This document shows, in pieces, positions 18,455 to 26,963 of a DNA stretch of 64,000 bases (positions are counted from its first letter, which is position 1; every line of letters begins with the position of its first letter). A program made the translations under genes and the position numbers. The stretch comes from Palleronia pelagia. Lineage in GTDB: Bacteria; Pseudomonadota; Alphaproteobacteria; Rhodobacterales; Rhodobacteraceae. Below the pieces are notes generated by a model. The model ran no database searches. It had not been told where the DNA came from and saw only the letters and a list, made by a program, of their open reading frames with translations. The stretch spans positions 124,001-188,000 of the forward strand of contig NZ_FOCM01000006.1 of assembly GCF_900110115.1 (NCBI RefSeq). The letters are read 5' to 3'.

Positions 18455-20311
18455 ATGCCCGATCACGAAGTAAGGCTCGGAGTCCTTCTGGGCTTCACAG
18501 GTCCGATTGAGTCTCTGGCAGAGGCCATGTCGGAGGCAGCGCAGCTTGCCATGCGCGAAGTCTCCGAAAGCGGTGCATTCCTCGATGGCCATGCTGTCAC
18601 GCCCGTCTTGGCCGATTCCACCTGCATCGACGCGGCCGCTGCAATCGCGGCAGCGCAGCGACTCGTTGCCAGTGAAGGCGTTCAAGGTCTGGTCGGTCCC
18701 AATTGCTCGGGCGTGACGCAGGCCGTTCTGCAGAATGTCGCCGTCCCTTCCGGAATGGCGATGATTTCGCCGTCTGCCACGGCCGTCGCTTTGTCGCAGG
18801 AGCCTGACGACGGCTTGTTCTTCCGAACAGCAGTGCAGGAGGATCGTCAGGCCATTCTCCTGAGTGACCAGCTAATCGCTGAAGGCGTCCGCTCCGTGGC
18901 GCTGACACGCACCGACAACAGTTACGGTCAGACCTACGCCGATGCCTTTCGCGCGGCCTTCGAAGCGGCGGGCGGCACCGTAACCATCTCCCAGGTCCAC
19001 CAGAACGGGCGCCTGGATTATGGGCTCGAGGCGGCGGCCCTGTCTCAGGCGGGCGGCGAACGCCTGGTGATCATCGGCTACCCGGAACGTGGCGACGGTG
19101 GGTCTGGAATTCTCGAAGCGGTGCTAAGCGCCGGGAGCTTTGCTCAGGGTGTCGTGGTATCCGACAGCATGCTCACCTCTGCCCTGACCGACCGGTTCGG
19201 GGTGGCGGCCGATGGGGTTCGCGGTCTGGTTCCCGACACGCCGGATCTGCTCGTGTCCCGCTTCGCGGACGCGGTGGGCGGTGCTTTTGATCCCGCAGCA
19301 CCCTTTGCCGCCGAGACCTATGATGCAACGGCGCTGATCCTGTTGGCCATGCAGTCGGCGGGATCATCCGATCCGGCGATCTACGCCGATTTCGTCGCTG
19401 ATGTGGCCAGCGGACCGGGCATACCGATCTACGCAGGTGAGCTCGCGCTCGGCCTTCGGCTTATCGCCGAGGGGCGAGCGATCAATTATCAAGGGGCCTC
19501 CGGCGTTGATTTGACGGACACCGGTGACGCGCTGGGGGCCTACCGCCTCGTCGAGATTGCGGGCGGCGCCATCGTAGAGGGACCGCTTCTGGACGGCGCT
19601 GGCACCGAATCGGATGAACGGCTTGCGGGCACTGGAGCAGCCGACTTCCTGCGCGGCGGGGAGGGGAACGACACGCTGGATGGCGAGGGCGGAGATGACA
19701 CCCTCGAGGGCGGCGACGGATCCGACGTGCTGATCGGCGGCGCGGGCAACGACACGATCCTGGGCGGCGCGACGGCGGCCGACCTGCGCGACGTGGTCTA
19801 CGGCGGCGACGGCGATGACATCATCGACGGCGGCTACGGCAATGACGAGCTGCGCGGCGATGCCGGCAACGACGATATCGCCGGCGGCTTCGGCGCGGAC
19901 ACGGTCATCGGCGGGACTGGCGACGACACGCTGACCGGCAGCGCCTTCGGCGACGAGATCTTCGGCGGCGACGGGTTCGACTTCATCAACGGCGGGTTCG
20001 GCAGCGACCGGGTCAATGGCGGGGCCGGCGGCGACAGGTTTTTCCACCTCGGCATCGCGGATCACGGCAACGACTGGATCCAGGACTATTCCAGCGCGGA
20101 GGGCGACGTCCTGGTCTATGGCGGTTCGGCCACGCGCGACCAGTTCCAGGTGAACGTGACGAACACCGCCAATGCCGGGGCGGACGGTGTGGACGAGGCC
20201 TTCGTGATCTACCGGCCCACGGGCCAGATCCTCTGGGCGCTGGTGGACGGTGACGGGCAGGACGCCATCAACCTGAGCCTCGGCGGGCAGGTCTTCGACC
20301 TGACGGTGTGA
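18455..20311 (+). CDS. Branched-chain-amino-acid-type substrate-binding domain fused to RTX secretion module
   Basis: 618 residues. Residues about 5-375 are a complete LivK-like type I periplasmic binding domain: VRLGVLLGFTGPIESLAEAM, a conserved Cys pair (ADSTCID and GPNCSG), RTDNSYGQTYADAFRAAFEAAGG, AETYDATALILLAM and INYQGASGVDLTDTGD. The usual Sec signal peptide is absent; the protein begins directly with MPDHEVRLG. Residues about 398-520 are RTX calcium repeats, and the last 182 residues nearly equal those of the preceding gene. The layout indicates export by a type I system, which would put a solute-binding domain outside the cell or on its surface. AGGAGG lies 11 bases before the ATG. 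No permease or ATPase is adjacent. Confidence 0.85.
   Translation: MPDHEVRLGVLLGFTGPIESLAEAMSEAAQLAMREVSESGAFLDGHAVTPVLADSTCIDAAAAIAAAQRLVASEGVQGLVGPNCSGVTQAVLQNVAVPSGMAMISPSATAVALSQEPDDGLFFRTAVQEDRQAILLSDQLIAEGVRSVALTRTDNSYGQTYADAFRAAFEAAGGTVTISQVHQNGRLDYGLEAAALSQAGGERLVIIGYPERGDGGSGILEAVLSAGSFAQGVVVSDSMLTSALTDRFGVAADGVRGLVPDTPDLLVSRFADAVGGAFDPAAPFAAETYDATALILLAMQSAGSSDPAIYADFVADVASGPGIPIYAGELALGLRLIAEGRAINYQGASGVDLTDTGDALGAYRLVEIAGGAIVEGPLLDGAGTESDERLAGTGAADFLRGGEGNDTLDGEGGDDTLEGGDGSDVLIGGAGNDTILGGATAADLRDVVYGGDGDDIIDGGYGNDELRGDAGNDDIAGGFGADTVIGGTGDDTLTGSAFGDEIFGGDGFDFINGGFGSDRVNGGAGGDRFFHLGIADHGNDWIQDYSSAEGDVLVYGGSATRDQFQVNVTNTANAGADGVDEAFVIYRPTGQILWALVDGDGQDAINLSLGGQVFDLTV
19763..20311 (+). 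repeat. Shared RTX secretion module, copy 2
   Basis: Near-identical partner of 17799-18347. It ends at the stop codon of the binding-protein fusion, so the homology is confined to the secretion module and does not extend into the N-terminal domains. Confidence 0.9.
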
Positions 20312-20891
20312 GATAACAGCATCACTGATTTCTGCGGTCCGGCCCCTTCGTCATCCAGGGCTTGCCTCGCTCTTGGGGGCGAGGATTTCGGCATGCGTGC
20401 ACGGTCGTTCGGAGCAGCCTTTACAATCTATCCGACGTGTTGTCGGTCGGGTTGGACGCGCGGCGGTTGCAGATTCGCTGCCGGTGCCCAGCATTTGAAC
20501 CAACCCGCTTGGCCGGACCCCACTGCGACGCAGCCCAGGCTGCATTCGCCGGCGGATCATTTTGGCGACCGGCGTTGCGTATTGCTCAATGAGACCTTCC
20601 GGTCAGGACCCAAGCTTTTCGCGTGCACAAAGAAGTGGGGCGGCAGCCGGACAGTCCGGATCGACCGTCCGCCGCCTGCTGCATCCGCAAATGCGGCAGG
20701 TCGATATTGCACGCGGCCCATTCACCCGAAAGCGCCAGTGCCGGACGCGTGCGGGTCCTATCCGCTCGAGTGAGACCATGGATTGAGATCAAGAACGCGG
20801 GGCGCTGGATGGAATGCACCGAACGGTCTCGGTCGCAATGATAGGGCGACAGCTCTTTCCAAAGAATTCCAGGAATCACTGGGGAGGTGGA
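20312..20891. other. 580-bp stretch without a gene between the RTX pair and tRNA-Met
   Basis: Short open frames exist, but none has a ribosome site, a recognisable motif or neighbour-like codon use. A weak hairpin (CCTCGC 20365-20370 with GCGAGG 20379-20384) could end the RTX transcript. I see no integrase, insertion sequence or direct-repeat attachment site. Confidence 0.5.
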
Positions 20892-20968
20892 TGGTAGCGT
20901 GAGGCGGACTTGAACCGCCGACCCCAGCATTATGAGTGCTGTGCTCTAACCAGCTGAGCTATCACGCC
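20892..20968 (-). tRNA. tRNA-Met (CAT), elongator type, CCA encoded
   Basis: 77 bases on the minus strand fold as a tRNA. The acceptor strand GGCGTGA pairs with TCACGCT with a G-T first pair, discriminator A, then CCA. The D arm is AGCTCAGCTGGTTAGAGC, the anticodon loop CTCATAA gives CAT, and the T loop is GTTCAAG. The G1-U72 pair and the GCTACCA end match alphaproteobacterial elongator Met tRNAs rather than the initiator or the lysidine-modified Ile tRNA. Confidence 0.93.
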
Positions 20969-21045
20969 ATACCGCGGCTGCGTTTAGTCCCGCCCGGACG
21001 GGGTGTCAACACGCTTCTCCCCGCATCCTACCGGGGTCGCGCGGG

Positions 21046-23568
21046 TCATTCCTGCCCGCGCAAGACCTGCGCCGGACGGGCCGAAAGCGGTGGCCAGGCA
21101 AAGCCCAGACCGGCCAGCAGGGTGCCCAGAACGCCCCCGCCGACGATCAGCAGGGCCGAGCCCGTGGAGAACACGAAATCGGTCTCCATCACGAAGCGGC
21201 TGACGGCCCAGCCGGCCACGCCGCCGGCGGCCACGGCCACGATCCCCGCCGCCAGGCCCAGCATGGCCCACCGCAGCGCGAAGCTGCGCAGGATCAGCGC
21301 GCGGCCCGCGCCCAGTGTCTTCAGCACCGACGCCTCGTAGACCCGCGCGCGCGTACCCGCCGCCGCCGCGCCAAGCAGGACGACGCCACCGGTCACCAGC
21401 GTCGCCGCCGCGCCATAGGTGACGGCCGCCGCGATCCCGGCCAGGATGTCGGTTACCCGATCGATCGCGTCGCGCACCCGGATCGCGGTGATGTTCGGGT
21501 AGGCGTCGGCCAGATCGCGCAGGATCGCGGCCTCGGCGTCGGGCTCGGCGTAGATGGTCGAGATGAAGGTATGCGGCGCGCCCCGCAGCGCGCCGGGGTT
21601 CATCGCCAGCACGAAGCCGATCCCGGCCGTCGAGAAATCCACCTCGCGGAACGACGTGATCTCGCCCTCGATATCGCGGCCCAGGATGTTCAGGGTCAGC
21701 CGGTCGCCCAGCGACAGGCCCAGCTCCTCGGCCTCCTCGGCGGCGAAGCTGATCTGGTTCTCGCCCTGGTAATCGGCGGGCCACCATTCGCCCGCGGTGA
21801 TCACGGTGTCCTCGGGCGGGCGGTCGGAATAGGTCACGCCCCGGTCGCCGCGCAGCACCCAGTGCTCGCCCGCCACCTCGGTCGCGTCCTGCCCGTTGAT
21901 CTCGGTGATGATGCCCCGCAGCATCGGCGCCGTCCGGACCTTCTCGACGCCTGGGTCGCTATCCAGCCTCTCGCGGAATCCCTCGATCTGGGCGGGCTGG
22001 ATATCGACCATGAAATAGCTGGGCGCCACGTCGGGCAGATCACGCGCGATGGCGCCGCGCAGGTTGGTGTCGATCTGGCCCACGGCCGCCAGCACCGTCA
22101 GCCCGAGACCCAGCGACAGGACCACGGCCGTCGCCTCGCCCCCCGGACCGCCCACGGCGCCCAGGGCCAGCCGAAGGGCAGGGCGCCCCCTGACGGCGCG
22201 CTTGCGGGACAGGGACCGGCCCAGCAGCCGGGCCAGCGCGGCGACACCCACCAGCGCGGCGAAGGCGGCGGCCAGGCCGGCGGCGGCATAGAGGCTCAGC
22301 TGCGGCAGCCCCGACAGGGCCGCGGCCGCGCCCACCAGCAGCGCCAGCAGCACGGCGCTGGCGGCGATGAAGGCGGGCCGCGGCAGACCGGCGGGCATGC
22401 CGCCCGTGGCGCGGAACAGGCTGGCCGCGCGAATGCCTTGCGCCTTGGCCAGCGGCCAAAGGGTGAACAGCGCGGCGGCCAGCGTGCCGTAGAGGGCGGC
22501 CTCGGCCAAGGGGCGCCAGTAGATGCCGATATTGGCGGGCACCGGCAGCCGATCGGCGATCACCGGGGCGAAAAGCAGCGGCAGGCCCGCGCCCAGCACC
22601 AGCCCGATCAGCAGGCCCAGGCCTGTCAGCACCGCGATCTGCAACGCGTAAATCGCGAAGATCGTCCCGCCACTCGCCCCGAGCGTCTTAAGCGTCGCGA
22701 TGGTGGCGGTCTTCTCGACCATGTGCGCGCGCACCGCCGAGGCGACGCCGACGCCGCCTACCGCGAGGCCCGCAAGCCCGACCAGCACCAGGAAGGATGA
22801 CAGCCGATCGACGAAGCGCTGCACCCCGGGCGCGCCGTTGCGCCGATCGCGCCAGCGATAGCCGGCCTCGGGCAGCGCCGCGTCCAGACGGGCCTCGGCG
22901 CGATCCAGGTCGGTCTCGGGCGGCAGGGCCAGCCGATACTCGGTCTCGAACAGGCTGCCCTCGGTCAGCAGCCCGGCGCCGTCCAGCGCCTCGGTCCGCA
23001 GCAGGGTGCGCGGCCCCAGTCCGAAGCCGCCGCCGGCGCTGTCGGGCTCGGTCTCGATGGCGGCGCTCAGCCGGAACGTCTTGGTGCCGAGACGGAATTC
23101 ATCGCCCACCGAAAGGCCCAGCCGGTCGATCAGCACCCGGTCCATGGCCGCGCCCGGCACCTCGCCCAGGGCCAGCGCCTCGTCCAGCGGCATGGCGGGG
23201 TCCAGCACCACCGAGCCGTAAAGCGGGTAGGCCTCGTCCACGCCCTTGATCTCGGTCAGGCCGCGGCGCGTGTCGTCGCCCTGGCCGACCACCGCCATGG
23301 AGCGGAATTCGACGATTTCGGACACCCGGCCGAGATCTTCCAGCGCGGCGCGCTCGGCGTCCTCGGCGAAGCGGTAGGTGAACTCGACCGAGGCGTCGCC
23401 CCCCAGGATGCGCGCGCCCTCGCGGCTCAGCCCGTCGGAAATCGCCTCGCGCACCGATCCCACCGCCGCGATGGCGGCGATGCCCAGCGCCAGGCAGGCC
23501 AGGAACACGCGGAAACCCTTCAGCCCGCCGCGCAGCTCCCGCCGTGCGATCGTCCAGGCAACGCTCAT
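21046..23568 (-). CDS. FtsX-like ABC transporter permease (YbbP type)
   Basis: The 840-residue protein opens with ARRELRGGLKGFRVFLACLALGIAAIAAVGSVREAI, the first helix of this family, followed by a large periplasmic domain, and has about ten helices in two FtsX-like halves. The middle cluster begins LVLVGLAGLAVGGVGVASAVRAHMVEKTATIATLKTLG. Length and layout match E. coli YbbP, which with ATPase YbbA forms a lipoprotein-type, non-importing ABC complex of uncertain function. The ATPase gene is directly upstream, separated by 91 bp that hold a REP-like element. Confidence 0.88.
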   Translation of the reverse strand: MSVAWTIARRELRGGLKGFRVFLACLALGIAAIAAVGSVREAISDGLSREGARILGGDASVEFTYRFAEDAERAALEDLGRVSEIVEFRSMAVVGQGDDTRRGLTEIKGVDEAYPLYGSVVLDPAMPLDEALALGEVPGAAMDRVLIDRLGLSVGDEFRLGTKTFRLSAAIETEPDSAGGGFGLGPRTLLRTEALDGAGLLTEGSLFETEYRLALPPETDLDRAEARLDAALPEAGYRWRDRRNGAPGVQRFVDRLSSFLVLVGLAGLAVGGVGVASAVRAHMVEKTATIATLKTLGASGGTIFAIYALQIAVLTGLGLLIGLVLGAGLPLLFAPVIADRLPVPANIGIYWRPLAEAALYGTLAAALFTLWPLAKAQGIRAASLFRATGGMPAGLPRPAFIAASAVLLALLVGAAAALSGLPQLSLYAAAGLAAAFAALVGVAALARLLGRSLSRKRAVRGRPALRLALGAVGGPGGEATAVVLSLGLGLTVLAAVGQIDTNLRGAIARDLPDVAPSYFMVDIQPAQIEGFRERLDSDPGVEKVRTAPMLRGIITEINGQDATEVAGEHWVLRGDRGVTYSDRPPEDTVITAGEWWPADYQGENQISFAAEEAEELGLSLGDRLTLNILGRDIEGEITSFREVDFSTAGIGFVLAMNPGALRGAPHTFISTIYAEPDAEAAILRDLADAYPNITAIRVRDAIDRVTDILAGIAAAVTYGAAATLVTGGVVLLGAAAAGTRARVYEASVLKTLGAGRALILRSFALRWAMLGLAAGIVAVAAGGVAGWAVSRFVMETDFVFSTGSALLIVGGGVLGTLLAGLGFAWPPLSARPAQVLRGQE

Positions 23569-23571
23569 CGC

Positions 23572-23642
23572 GGCGCCCCCGGCTTCATCTTTCCGAAAAT
23601 ACCTCCGGGGGAGTCCGCGCAGCGGACGGGGGCGGCGCCCCC
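23572..23642. repeat. REP-like palindromic element
   Basis: Between the ATPase and permease genes lie two tight hairpins: GTCCGC-gca-GCGGAC (23613-23627) and GGGGGC-ggc-GCCCCC (23628-23642), preceded by GGCGCCCCC and CTTTCCGAAAATACCTCC. I recall sequences of this type as dispersed repeats in Rhodobacteraceae genomes. I see only one copy in this window. Confidence 0.5.
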
Positions 23643-23659
23643 AGAAACGGTGCCGGCCA

Positions 23660-24352
23660 TCATTCCGCCGCCTCGCGGGCGGGCCCTTCCAGGCGTCCGT
23701 CCCGCAGCCGGATGGTGCGGTCGCATTTCGCGGCCAGCGCGGGGTCGTGGGTCACCAGCACCAGCGTTGCGCCCCGTTCGGCGTTCAGGCCGAACAGCAG
23801 GTCGACGATGGCCTGCCCCGTGGGGCCGTCCAGGTTTCCTGTGGGCTCGTCGGCCAGCAGGATGGCGGGGCGCGGCGCGGCGGCGCGGGCCAGCGCCACG
23901 CGCTGCTGCTCGCCGCCCGACATCTGCGAAGGATAGTGATCCAGCCGGTGCGACAGGCCCACGCGGTCCAGCTCGGCCGCGGCGCGGTCGAAGGCATCCG
24001 ACGCGCCCGCCAGCTCCAGCGGGGTCGCCACGTTTTCCAGCGCGGTCATCGTCGGGATCAGGTGGAAGGATTGGAACACCACCCCCATATGGTCCCTGCG
24101 GAACCGCGCCAACGCGTCCTCGCCCATGGCGGTCAGGTCGCGGCCCAGCGCGGTGACGCTGCCGCCCGTGGCCCGTTCGAGCCCGCCCATCACCATGAGG
24201 AGAGACGATTTGCCCGACCCCGAAGGCCCCACCAGCCCGACCGTTTCCCCGGCCGCGACCTCCAGCGTGATGCCATGCAGGATGTCGACCCGCCCCGCGT
24301 TGCCGTCGAGGCTGAGCGCGGTGTCGGTCAGTCTGAGAACCGGGTCTGGCAT
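23660..24352 (-). CDS. ABC transporter ATPase (YbbA/LolD type)
   Basis: 230 residues from the ATG of MPDPVLRLTD (AAGGACA upstream). Walker A GPSGSGKSS is at residues 42-50, the Q-loop is in VVFQSFHLIPTMTALEN, the signature is MSGGEQQRVALARA, Walker B is ILLADEPTGNLD and the switch His is in LVLVTHDP. It is the energising partner of the large permease downstream. Its start codon lies 34 bp from the esterase gene on the opposite strand, the same divergent tesA/ybbA arrangement known from E. coli. Confidence 0.92.
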   Translation of the reverse strand: MPDPVLRLTDTALSLDGNAGRVDILHGITLEVAAGETVGLVGPSGSGKSSLLMVMGGLERATGGSVTALGRDLTAMGEDALARFRRDHMGVVFQSFHLIPTMTALENVATPLELAGASDAFDRAAAELDRVGLSHRLDHYPSQMSGGEQQRVALARAAAPRPAILLADEPTGNLDGPTGQAIVDLLFGLNAERGATLVLVTHDPALAAKCDRTIRLRDGRLEGPAREAAE

Positions 24353-24386
24353 GGCGGTGTCCTTGTTGCGTAGGGCGGCATATGGG

Positions 24387-25049
24387 GTGCGGGGCGCGCT
24401 TTCCAAGGCGGCGCTTTGCCTCGCTCTGGCCGTGCCCGCGGCGGCGCAGGAGGGTAATCCGGTGGTGATCGCCGCGCTGGGCGATTCACTGACGCAGGGC
24501 TATGGCCTATCGCAGGACGAGGGCTTTGTCCCGCAGCTCGAGGCGTGGCTGGCGGAACGGGGCGTCGCGGCGCGGCTCATCAACGCGGGCGTGTCGGGTG
24601 ACACGACCGCGGGCGGGCTGTCGCGGGTGGACTGGACCCTGGGCGACGAGGTCGACGCCATGATTGTCGCGCTGGGCGGAAACGACATGTTGCGCGGCAT
24701 CGACCCGGCCACCAGCCGCGCGAACCTGGACGGCATCCTGGCGCGGGCCGAAGAGGCGGGGGTCGAGGTCCTGCTGGTCGGCATGTCGGCGCCGGGCAAC
24801 TACGGCCCCGACTACAAGGCGGCATTCGACGGGATGTATCCCGAACTGTCTGAGCGCTATGGCACGCTTTACGCCGACGATTTCCTGGGCGCGCTGGCCG
24901 ACCTGCCGGACCGGCGGCAGGCCATGGCGGATTACATGCAACCCGATGGCATTCATCCCAACGCCGACGGGGTGAGCCTGATCGTCGAAGACCTCGGTCC
25001 CGAGGTGGCGGCACTGGTGGAGCGCGTTCGCGATGGAGGCGGCGACTAG
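24387..25049 (+). CDS. tesA: TesA-like arylesterase / lysophospholipase, SGNH family
   Basis: Periplasmic hydrolase of acyl esters and thioesters. The mature part shows the SGNH blocks IAALGDSLTQGYGL (catalytic Ser), NAGVSGDTTAGG, IVALGGNDMLRG, and DGIHPNADG (catalytic Asp/His). The signal peptide is MRGALSKAALCLALAVPAAA if the GTG at 24387 is the start (AGGG at 24371-24374). An ATG at 24351 would also be in frame, adding 12 residues, and would overlap the start codon of the divergent ATPase gene by two bases; it has no ribosome site. Confidence 0.88.
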   Translation: MRGALSKAALCLALAVPAAAQEGNPVVIAALGDSLTQGYGLSQDEGFVPQLEAWLAERGVAARLINAGVSGDTTAGGLSRVDWTLGDEVDAMIVALGGNDMLRGIDPATSRANLDGILARAEEAGVEVLLVGMSAPGNYGPDYKAAFDGMYPELSERYGTLYADDFLGALADLPDRRQAMADYMQPDGIHPNADGVSLIVEDLGPEVAALVERVRDGGGD

Positions 25050-25133
25050 CGTCCGGTCGCGCCCGGCACGGGCGGGCCGCTTACGGGTCTTGGCTTGGCG
25101 CGTCGGGCCGTGCAAACCTGACGCGGGCGGCGC

Positions 25134-26009
25134 ATGAAAAACCTGAACCTCGACCAGCTTCGGACCTTTCTCTTCGTGGTCAACCACGGCGGGGTGAACC
25201 GTGCGGCCAAGCTTCTGAACCTGTCGCAGCCCGCCGTCACCGCGCGGATCAAGGGGCTGGAGCGGACGCTGGGCAAGGCGCTGTTCCAGCGCACGCCCAC
25301 CGGGCTGCGCCCCACCCGCGATGGCGAGATCCTGTTTCGCCACGCCGAGCGGTTCGAGCACCTGGCGTCGCTGGTCGAGCGCGACATCGTCGATCCGCGC
25401 ACGCATGAGGGCTACCTCAGGATCGGCGCGTCCGAGACCGTGACCCAGACCTGGCTGCCCGACCTGGTGTCGCGCCTGCATCGCGACTATCCCGCGCTGA
25501 TGGTCGAGATCACGGTGGACATCTCGCCCGACCTGCGCCGGTCGCTGCTGGAGCGCGAGATTGACCTGGCCTTCCTGCTCGGCCCCATCTCGGAGCCCAG
25601 CGTCGACAACATCGCGCTGCCGGCCTTCGACCTGGCATGGTACGTGGCGGCGGACGCGGTGCCGCCGAACGGCGACCCGGCGTCCCACCTGACCCGCCCC
25701 GTCATCACGTACCTCCGCCAGACGCGCCCCTTCCGCGAACTGCGCGCGACGCTGATCGACCTCGTCGGCCCCGGGGTGCGGATCTTTACCTCGTCCTCGC
25801 TTTCGGCCTGTTTCAGGCTGGTCGAGGCGGGACTGGGCGTCGCGGCGCTGCCCCGCGCCATGGGCGCGCCCTATGTCGCGTCCGGCACCATCGTCGAGTT
25901 CGACCCGGGCTGGCATCCCGCGCCGCTGCAATTCACCGCGTCTTGGGTGGCCGAGCCGCCCGACCCGCTGGCCGCCATGGTGGCGCGATTGGCCCTAGAG
26001 GTCGCCTGA
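25134..26009 (+). CDS. LysR-family transcriptional regulator
   Basis: 291 residues. The N-terminal helix-turn-helix (residues about 3-62: NLDQLRTFLFVVNHGGVNRAAKLLNLSQPAVTARIKGLE) is a clear LysR domain, followed by an effector-binding domain of two alpha/beta lobes. It precedes the DUF1445-TRAP genes in the same direction with a 96-bp gap, so it probably controls them, responding to the transported compound or a metabolite. The ligand is unknown. Confidence 0.92.
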   Translation: MKNLNLDQLRTFLFVVNHGGVNRAAKLLNLSQPAVTARIKGLERTLGKALFQRTPTGLRPTRDGEILFRHAERFEHLASLVERDIVDPRTHEGYLRIGASETVTQTWLPDLVSRLHRDYPALMVEITVDISPDLRRSLLEREIDLAFLLGPISEPSVDNIALPAFDLAWYVAADAVPPNGDPASHLTRPVITYLRQTRPFRELRATLIDLVGPGVRIFTSSSLSACFRLVEAGLGVAALPRAMGAPYVASGTIVEFDPGWHPAPLQFTASWVAEPPDPLAAMVARLALEVA

Positions 26010-26105
26010 GGGGGTATAAAATTCCTCGATAGGCTGGGCCAAATTCATTCGATTTGATTTGATATCCGATCCTCGCAACACTCGATCCCGAGAGTGGAGG
26101 GTCCA

Positions 26106-26963
26106 ATGCTCAACACCTATCAGGATCTCAGGCGGGCCACGCTGGCGGATGTGCGGGCCGAAATCCGCGCCGGTCGCTATGCCAAGCACACGGCCGGCCT
26201 TGGCGCCGGCTACCTTCAGGCTAACCTGGCGATCATGCGCGAAGCCGCGGCGCTGGATTTCATGCGCTACTGCCAGCGCAATCCCAAGCCCTGCCCGCTG
26301 GTGGGTGTCAGCGATACCGGCAACCCGATGATGACGACGCTGGGCGATGTCGACATCCGCACCGACGTTCCCGCCTACAATATTTATCGCGACGGCAAGC
26401 TGGCCGGGACGGCCACCGACATCGTGGACCTGTGGGAAGACGACTTCGTAGCCTTCGCGCTGGGCTGTTCCTTCACCTTCGAAACGGCGCTGATCGACGC
26501 GGGCATCCCGCTTTGGCACATCGACAACGATACGACGGTTCCGATGTATCGCTCGGGGATCGAGACGGTGCCTGCCGGGCCGTTCGGCGGCCGCATGGTC
26601 GTGTCGATGCGCGCCATCGACGCCGATCAGGTCGACCGGGCCCGCGATATCGCCGCCCGCTTTCCGCTGGCCCACGGCAAACCCGTCCATCACGGCCCGC
26701 CCGAGGAGATCGGCATAAAGGATGTGTCGCGTCCCGATTGGGGCGATCCTGCGCCGGTTCCGAAGGGACAGGTGCCCGTCTTCTGGGCCTGCGGGGTGAC
26801 GCCCCAGGTCGCGCTGGAACGCGCCGGGCTGGACCTGTGCATCACCCACAAGCCCGGTCACATGCTGATCACCGACGTGGCCGAGGACGCCGAGGTTCCG
26901 GTGCTGGGCAACGGCACCCCCGCAATCAAGACCACCGAAAGCCAAACAGGGAGCAATCCATGA
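26106..26963 (+). CDS. D-glutamate cyclase / DUF1445 family protein
   Basis: 285 residues starting MLNTYQDLRRATLADVRAEIR, with GGAGGG five bases upstream. The blocks CQRNPKPCPLVGVSDTGNP, DIRTDVPAYNIYRDGK, FALGCSFTFETALIDAGIP and WACGVTPQVALERA...CITHKPGHMLITD are typical of the DUF1445 'putative hydro-lyase' family, one mammalian member of which converts D-glutamate to 5-oxo-D-proline. The stop overlaps the start of the TRAP binding protein gene by four bases, so the enzyme probably acts on the substrate the transporter brings in. Confidence 0.85.
   Translation: MLNTYQDLRRATLADVRAEIRAGRYAKHTAGLGAGYLQANLAIMREAAALDFMRYCQRNPKPCPLVGVSDTGNPMMTTLGDVDIRTDVPAYNIYRDGKLAGTATDIVDLWEDDFVAFALGCSFTFETALIDAGIPLWHIDNDTTVPMYRSGIETVPAGPFGGRMVVSMRAIDADQVDRARDIAARFPLAHGKPVHHGPPEEIGIKDVSRPDWGDPAPVPKGQVPVFWACGVTPQVALERAGLDLCITHKPGHMLITDVAEDAEVPVLGNGTPAIKTTESQTGSNP

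Noticed and set aside
20365-20384. Rho-independent terminator after the second RTX gene
   Set aside because: Only a 6-bp stem, 54 bp beyond the stop, with no T-tract. Kept as a weak possibility in the intergenic entry.
20312-20891. Small coding genes of 70-126 codons in this gap
   Set aside because: No ribosome site, no recognisable motif, overlapping frames on both strands, and composition unlike the coding neighbours.
20892-20968. tRNA-Ile2 with lysidine-modified CAT anticodon, or initiator tRNA-Met
   Set aside because: The G1-U72 acceptor pair and the GCTACCA end match elongator Met tRNA. Initiator tRNA has three GC pairs in the anticodon stem, which are absent here.
26432-26959. Upstream extension of the TRAP binding-protein frame
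   Set aside because: It lies inside the DUF1445 gene in another frame, and the ATG at 26960 begins a clean signal peptide.
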